Positions 59,489 through 64,000 of a stretch of 64,000 nt of DNA are shown here, piece after piece. This DNA comes from Brevibacillus fluminis (GTDB taxonomy: Bacteria; Bacillota; Bacilli; Brevibacillales; Brevibacillaceae), in assembly GCF_003710825.1 (NCBI RefSeq), contig NZ_RHHQ01000008.1:434001-498000 (forward strand). The letters run 5' to 3'. Position numbers and translations under genes: made by a program. The notes beneath the pieces are model-generated. The model was not told where the DNA came from. It was given only the letters and a program-made list of their open reading frames with translations, and made no database searches. Each line of letters starts with the position of its first letter. Within the stretch, counting starts at the first letter, position 1.

Positions 59489-60418
59489 TTATGAGAGACT
59501 TTTCGGGTCCATCGCGTCGCGCAACCCGTCGCCGATGAAGTTGATCGACAAGACGGCCAGCACGATCATCACGCCGGGTGGAACCCAAAGCCACGGCTGT
59601 GATGTCAAAACGGTCAGTGATTGCGCGTCTGTTAGCATGTTCCCCCAACTTGCCGTCGGCGGCTGCACGCCCAATCCGAGGAAGCTGAGCGCTGCTTCCG
59701 TCACAATCGCTCCGGCCATACCGAAGGTGGCATGAACCAAAATGGGTGCGAGAGCATTCGGCAAGATATGGCCAAACAAGATGCGTGGCGTGCTGAGCCC
59801 CAACACGACGCTTGCTTTGACGTAATCCATCTGCTTGAGAGAAAGGACGCTGCCGCGGACGAGGCGCGCGACAGACGGCCAGCCGAGAAAACCGAGGATC
59901 AAAATAACATTGGTCAGACTCGGTCCCAGCACGCTAACGGTGACGAGCATCACCATCAAGCTAGGAAACGACATGAACACATCGGTGACCCGCATGAACA
60001 GCATGTCGATCCACCCTCCAAAATAAGCGGAAACCGCTCCGAGCACCGTGCCGATCGCCACATAAATCAATACGGTGCCGATCCCGACCATAAGCGATAC
60101 CCGTGCCGCGTAAACCAGGCGGCTGAGCACATCACGCCCCACTTGGTCTGTCCCCAACAAATGATCAGACGAGGGCGGTGCCGAAAACGAATCCGTCACA
60201 TCATACGGGCTTTGCGGCACAATCCACGGGGCGAAAATGGCCACAAGCGCCAGCAAAAATAGGACGACTAGACCGGCTACCGCCATTTTGTGCCTGACGA
60301 AGCGCTTGACGATCATGCGAAAGTAGCTTTGATCGTGTCCCTTTTCAGGCAAAGCCGCTTCTGCCGGCTCATCGATTGGCGCCGATGCTTTGGGTGCGTG
60401 TAACTCTGCCATCGACAA
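59489..60418 (-). CDS. Peptide ABC transporter permease (DppC/OppC type)
   Basis: This 309-residue inner-membrane subunit has a short N-terminal extension, a first helix (MAVAGLVVLFLLALVAIFAP), and five further helices. The characteristic DVTDSFSAPPSSDHLLGTDQ, then VGRDVLSRLVYAARVSL, region and the EAA loop (VTEAALSFLGLGVQPPTASW) are clear. The TTG at 60418 is 7 bases from AGGAGG and is preferred; the ATG two codons later is further away. It pairs with the DppB-type subunit encoded upstream. Confidence 0.93.
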   Translation of the reverse strand: MSMAELHAPKASAPIDEPAEAALPEKGHDQSYFRMIVKRFVRHKMAVAGLVVLFLLALVAIFAPWIVPQSPYDVTDSFSAPPSSDHLLGTDQVGRDVLSRLVYAARVSLMVGIGTVLIYVAIGTVLGAVSAYFGGWIDMLFMRVTDVFMSFPSLMVMLVTVSVLGPSLTNVILILGFLGWPSVARLVRGSVLSLKQMDYVKASVVLGLSTPRILFGHILPNALAPILVHATFGMAGAIVTEAALSFLGLGVQPPTASWGNMLTDAQSLTVLTSQPWLWVPPGVMIVLAVLSINFIGDGLRDAMDPKSLS

Positions 60419-60435
60419 GGTGATTCCTCCTTTTC

Positions 60436-61386
60436 CTATTGATACTTAATCCGTGGGTCTGCAATCGAATAGAAAATATCCGTCAACAGATTGGTAACCA
60501 AAACCATTATGGCAGCGATGAGATTGATTGCCATGAGAATCGGATAGTCGCGGGACATGATCGACTGAATCGTCAGCTGCCCCATCCCCGGCCATTGAAA
60601 AATCTGTTCGGTAATCACCGCACCGCCTAGCAGCATCGGTACTTCCAGCCCAATCACCGTGATGATCGGAATCAGTGCGTTCCGCAGGGCATGCTTGTTG
60701 GTCACGACGAATTCGCGCAGCCCTTTTGCCCGCGCCGTCCGCAAATAATCTTGTCCCAAAATCTCCAGCATGCTGGCCCGAACATAACGAATCATCTTCC
60801 CCGCAATCCCGATGGCAAGCACCACCACAGGTAAAATCAAATGCTGCACCCGATCGAGAAAGCCGCCGTCACTGCCCAAGGTCTTCATTCCGCCTGTCGG
60901 CAAAAGGGGGAATTGCAGCGAAAATACATAAATGAGACCGAGCCCCAGAAAAAAATTCGGGATGGAAATGCCGAGAAAGGAGAAGCCAGTTGTCGCATAA
61001 TCGAGCGTGCTGTATTGTTTGGTTGCGCTTACAATCCCGAGCGGAATCATGATGAGGATCCCGACCAAGAGGGATAGTCCCATCAACAGCAAGGTCGGTC
61101 CCAACCGTTCTGCCAATATTTGCGAGACAGGTTCGAAGGAATTGTATGAAAACCCAAGATTGCCTTGCAGCAGGTTGCCGAGCCAATGGAGGTATTGCAG
61201 CCACAGTGGATCATTCAGCCCAAGCTGCTCTTTTCTCAGCTCGATCTGGTCAGCGGAGGTGTTCGGATCAATGAACATCTCCACCGGATTGCCCGGGGCC
61301 AAATAGATAATGAGGAAATTAAAAATAGTCACGCCAAACAAGACAGGGATGGCGATCAGAAGCCTTCGCACAATGTATGAAAACAC
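60436..61386 (-). CDS. Peptide ABC transporter permease (DppB/OppB type)
   Basis: This 316-residue subunit starts at a GTG behind AAGGAAGGTGA. It has the family N-terminus YIVRRLLIAIPVLFGVTIFN and FLIIYLAPGNPVEMF, the LGNLLQGNLGFSYNS loop, about six membrane helices, and the EAA-type loop LRTARAKGLREFVVTNKHAL. It forms the channel with the DppC-type subunit. The gene lies 17 bp before the next permease gene. Confidence 0.94.
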   Translation of the reverse strand: MFSYIVRRLLIAIPVLFGVTIFNFLIIYLAPGNPVEMFIDPNTSADQIELRKEQLGLNDPLWLQYLHWLGNLLQGNLGFSYNSFEPVSQILAERLGPTLLLMGLSLLVGILIMIPLGIVSATKQYSTLDYATTGFSFLGISIPNFFLGLGLIYVFSLQFPLLPTGGMKTLGSDGGFLDRVQHLILPVVVLAIGIAGKMIRYVRASMLEILGQDYLRTARAKGLREFVVTNKHALRNALIPIITVIGLEVPMLLGGAVITEQIFQWPGMGQLTIQSIMSRDYPILMAINLIAAIMVLVTNLLTDIFYSIADPRIKYQ

Positions 61387-61410
61387 GCTTTCACCTTCCT
61401 TTTCCGAAAG

Positions 61411-62397
61411 CTAATCATGGGCAAAGCACGCGACCGAATGGCCCGCTCCTTTTAAGAGCGGCTCCTGCTCACGACAGATCGCTTTGGCAATCGGGCATCG
61501 CGTATGGAATCTGCATCCGTTTGGCGGATTCGCAGGGCTGGGCACATCCCCCTGGATCACTATCCGATCCGTAGATCGCAGGTGTGGATTCGGAATCGGG
61601 TACGCACCGAGCAGCGCTTTCGTATACGGATGCCGGGGATTGCGAAAAATCTCTTCCGCTTTGGCAATCTCGACGATTTTACCAAGGTACATCACAGCGA
61701 TCCGGTCGCAAATGTACTTGATTGCGCCTAAGCCGTGCGCAATGAACAAATACGTGAGCTGGAACTCCTTTTGCAAGTCCTTCAACAGATTCAAAATCTG
61801 CGCCTGGATCGAAACATCCAGTGCCGATACCGGCTCGTCGCAGATCACCAGCTTCGGGTTGAGTGAGAGTGCCCGGGCAATGCCGATTCGCTGTCGCTGC
61901 CCACCGGAAAATTCATGTGGATAGCGGTTCTTGTAGAAGGACGGTAGCCCGACGATCTCCATCAGCTGGTCCACCCGCTTTTGCACTTCTTCTCCCGTAA
62001 AAATACCGTGGACGACGAGCGGTTCACCCAATATATCTCGAATGCGCTTCCGTGGATTTAGAGAGGAGTACGGATCTTGGAAAATGATTTGCAAATCCCG
62101 CCGCATCTTTTTCATGTCCCGGGAGGAGTATTGGGAGATTTCTTCCCCCTGGAAAAAAAACTGCCCTTCCGTCGGCGTTTCCAGGCCGATCAACGTTTTG
62201 CCGATCGTCGATTTCCCGCATCCCGATTCCCCGACAAGCCCCAGCGTTTCTCCCGGATAAATCGAAAAGCTGACGCCATCGACCGCCTTCACATGGCCGA
62301 CCGTGCGCTGGATGATCCCTTTTTTGATCGGATAATACGTTTTCAGATGCTCTACCTGCAAAAGAGGACTAGGTGCCCGCATTTCGGAATTTCTCAT
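61411..62397 (-). CDS. Peptide ABC transporter ATP-binding protein (DppF/OppF type)
   Basis: This 328-residue ATPase has Walker A (GLVGESGCGKSTIGK), signature (HEFSGGQRQRIGIARALSLN), Walker B (LVICDEPVSALD) and the oligopeptide-type C-terminal extension with CRFHTRCPIAKAIC. The four cysteines of that segment match those that bind an iron-sulfur cluster in some OppD/F-type ATPases. The start at 62397 follows GGAGG and lies inside the end of the DppD gene (29-bp overlap). Confidence 0.94.
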   Translation of the reverse strand: MRNSEMRAPSPLLQVEHLKTYYPIKKGIIQRTVGHVKAVDGVSFSIYPGETLGLVGESGCGKSTIGKTLIGLETPTEGQFFFQGEEISQYSSRDMKKMRRDLQIIFQDPYSSLNPRKRIRDILGEPLVVHGIFTGEEVQKRVDQLMEIVGLPSFYKNRYPHEFSGGQRQRIGIARALSLNPKLVICDEPVSALDVSIQAQILNLLKDLQKEFQLTYLFIAHGLGAIKYICDRIAVMYLGKIVEIAKAEEIFRNPRHPYTKALLGAYPIPNPHLRSTDRIVIQGDVPSPANPPNGCRFHTRCPIAKAICREQEPLLKGAGHSVACFAHD

Positions 62398-63391
62398 TCG
62401 CGCCTCCATTTCCCATGCCGATTTCTTCCTTTGCTCCATCCATCAGCCAGCACCGCACCTGATGGCCTTCCCCACTTGCAAATAACGGCGGCTGTTCGCT
62501 CTTGCATCGCTCGCTCACATGCTCACATCGCGTGTGAAAACGGCACCCTTTTGGCATGCGGTGAAGAGATGGCACCGTGCCCGGTATCGAGGCCAGCCTC
62601 TGGTCCTCTTCATATTCCAAATGAGGAATCGATTCCATCAGCCCGATCGTGTACGGATGCTTCGGATGGTCGAATAGCGTAAAGACATCCGCTTCCTCGA
62701 CGACCTGTCCGGCATACATCACGATCACTTTGTCCGCCATCTCCGCAATCACGCCCAAGTCATGTGTGATCAGCATGATGGCTGTTCCTGAGTCTTGCCG
62801 CATTTTTTTCATCAGCTCAAGGATTTGCGCCTGGATCGTCACATCCAAAGCGGTCGTTGGCTCATCGGCAATGAGCAGCTTCGGCTTGCACGAGAGCGCC
62901 ATTGCGATCATGACGCGCTGTCTCATCCCTCCTGATAAAGCGTGGGGATACTCCTCCATGATCGATTCTGCACGCGGGATGCCTACTTTTTTCAGCATCT
63001 CGATCGCATATTGCTTGGCTTCCTTGTTCGTCAGCTTCAGGTGGAGCTTGATTCCTTCGATCAGCTGGTCGCCGATGGTGAACACGGGATTGAGCGAGGT
63101 CATCGGCTCCTGAAAAATCATTGAGATTTCATTCCCGCGAATCGCACGCAGCCGGTCATCCGGCAATTGAGTCAGGTCGAGACCGTTAAAGTGAATTTCG
63201 CCCCGTTTAATTCTGCCGTTTTTGCCGAGAAGGCGCATGATGGACAAGGACGTTACGCTTTTACCGCAGCCCGATTCGCCGACGATGCCGATCGTCTCTC
63301 CACTTTTCAGCTCGAAGCTGATATTGTCGACAGAGACAACCTCACCGTGATCGGTGCGAAAAGCGGTTTGCAGGTTAACGATTTCTAGCAT
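62369..63391 (-). CDS. Peptide ABC transporter ATP-binding protein (DppD/OppD type)
   Basis: This 340-residue ATPase shows Walker A (GIVGESGCGKSVTSL), signature (ALSGGMRQRVMIAMALSCKP), Walker B (LLIADEPTTALD) and the C-terminal CRFHTRCEHVSERCKSEQP segment. It heads the operon DppD-F-B-C, binding protein, M20 hydrolase. The start at 63391 follows GGAAG; two upstream in-frame starts lack good sites. It forms a heterodimer with the DppF-type subunit. Confidence 0.94.
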   Translation of the reverse strand: MLEIVNLQTAFRTDHGEVVSVDNISFELKSGETIGIVGESGCGKSVTSLSIMRLLGKNGRIKRGEIHFNGLDLTQLPDDRLRAIRGNEISMIFQEPMTSLNPVFTIGDQLIEGIKLHLKLTNKEAKQYAIEMLKKVGIPRAESIMEEYPHALSGGMRQRVMIAMALSCKPKLLIADEPTTALDVTIQAQILELMKKMRQDSGTAIMLITHDLGVIAEMADKVIVMYAGQVVEEADVFTLFDHPKHPYTIGLMESIPHLEYEEDQRLASIPGTVPSLHRMPKGCRFHTRCEHVSERCKSEQPPLFASGEGHQVRCWLMDGAKEEIGMGNGGANEKFRNAGT

Positions 63392-63647
63392 AGTTACTTC
63401 CATCACCGCCATTTTGTTTTTTGGTAAATTCCCTATTTTCTGATATTACTTTCATGAATGCCCCCTTACATCTCTTTGGTTTCTTACATTTAACTATAAA
63501 CAGGGGGATGCGGGTAGGCATGCCCCTTTACATTTGGTATCCTCCCTTGTGCTCTTTTGGGGCGCCTTCTGCCAAAAGGTATCATTTTTTAAGAAACAGG
63601 TCATTATTCGAGAAAAAACGGCTTTCGGCGCAGGTTTCAGCCTCAAT
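63392..63647. other. Divergent regulatory region of peptide transporter operon
   Basis: It carries a direct repeat, ATGCCCCCTTACAT (63458-63471) and ATGCCCCTTTACAT (63520-63533), 62 bp apart, upstream of the minus-strand transporter operon. Regulator sites are possible. No gene or RNA is evident. Confidence 0.45.
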
Positions 63648-63680
63648 TTGTAGACAGGTGAAAAACGCGGGTATTATAAT
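63648..63680 (+). promoter_or_regulatory. Promoter of response regulator gene
   Basis: TTGTAG (63648-63653) and TATTAT/TATAAT (63672-63680) are spaced 18 bp or slightly more. They read toward the response regulator starting at 63723. Confidence 0.5.
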
Positions 63681-63722
63681 GTGTAAAAAAATTCTCATAA
63701 TTACACGCGAGGGAGACGGCAC

Positions 63723-64000
63723 ATGTATAAACTGTTAATCGCTGATGATGAGGATGAAATCAGAAACGGCCTTAGCCACTACTTCCCTTGGAATGAAGTT
63801 GGTTTCGAGGTTTTTGGACAAGCCGCCAATGGCCGCGACGCCCTCCAGTTCATGGCCCAGCACCCGGTCGATGTCCTTCTTTGCGACATCCGCATGCCAA
63901 TCATGACCGGCATCGAGGTCGCCCGCGAGCTGAGCCAGCAAAAATCGCCGACCACCATCATTTTTTTGAGCGGGTTCAAAGAGTTCGACTATGCCCAGCA
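63723..64000 (+). CDS. Response regulator, YesN/AraC type (partial)
   Basis: The frame runs off the window; only the receiver domain is present. It begins YKLLIADDEDEIRNGL (acidic pocket), with the phosphoacceptor in DVLLCDIRMPIMTGIEVA and the conserved FLSGFKEFDYAQ near the edge. The opening and FKEFDYAQ-type ending are typical of YesN-like regulators with a C-terminal AraC helix-turn-helix, normally paired with a YesM-type kinase. It is divergent from the peptide transporter operon, which it may control. GAGGGAG precedes the ATG. Confidence 0.85.
   Translation, partial: MYKLLIADDEDEIRNGLSHYFPWNEVGFEVFGQAANGRDALQFMAQHPVDVLLCDIRMPIMTGIEVARELSQQKSPTTIIFLSGFKEFDYAQ

Overview
The window looks like a chromosomal segment of a Gram-positive, endospore-forming, aerobic Bacillota, most likely Brevibacillus or a close Paenibacillaceae relative. 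The evidence is a tricistronic germinant-receptor operon (ger B-A-C), SpoVR, a b(o/a)3-type terminal oxidase, AGGAGG-type ribosome binding sites throughout and moderately GC-rich coding sequence. There are no rRNA or tRNA genes, no CRISPR array and no recognisable transposase. The theme is scavenging and oxidation of peptides, amides and small acids.

Layout. 1-5.6 kb is more AT-rich: an oligopeptide-binding lipoprotein, an M14 carboxypeptidase, a fragment of a DUF5808 protein, a VOC protein, and a TetR/EthD pair behind a palindromic operator. 5.6-14.4 kb (minus) is a compact eight-gene catabolic operon: class III aminotransferase, aldehyde dehydrogenase, a flavin reductase fused to a GntR/FCD regulator, an HpaB-type FADH2 monooxygenase, a stand-alone FMN adenylyltransferase, a Rid protein lacking the RidA arginine, a DUF1028 protein and an M20 amidase/carbamoylase. 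It has a strong promoter with a perfect palindrome beside the start site. I cannot match this combination to a known pathway and it is the leading candidate for an undescribed system. 14.5-18.2 kb is the ger operon. 18.3-25.7 kb holds a TIGR01777 epimerase, regulators, an APC permease, an EamA exporter with a divergent LysR gene, and small membrane proteins.

25.7-35.9 kb is a malonate regulon: mdcH-A-B-C-DE-G (beta and gamma subunits fused), an APC permease, a GntR/FCD regulator and an M42 peptidase. The identical 15-bp operator TGTCGATTGTCGACA lies in front of mdcH, the permease gene and the peptidase gene, so these units are probably controlled together. A 218-bp imperfect hairpin of unknown nature lies between the mdc and permease units.

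36-45.5 kb is mixed: small membrane proteins including an unreported 32-residue peptide, a DJ-1/PfpI protein, an SRPBCC protein next to a divergent HhH-GPD-like protein, a Cache chemoreceptor, a MOSC protein, SpoVR and a VOC protein. 45.6-50.3 kb encodes an NreABC-like oxygen/nitrate sensing system directly downstream of a b(o/a)3 cytochrome oxidase (subunits IIa, II, I), all on the minus strand. 50.5-56.3 kb has an MFS transporter, an AT-rich aldo/keto reductase behind a MerR-type promoter and a deleted MerR gene, an HxlR/SRPBCC pair with tandem operators, a GNAT enzyme and a cyclase-family hydrolase. 56.5-63.4 kb is a complete peptide ABC transporter operon ending in an M20 amidohydrolase. 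The window closes inside a YesN-type response regulator.
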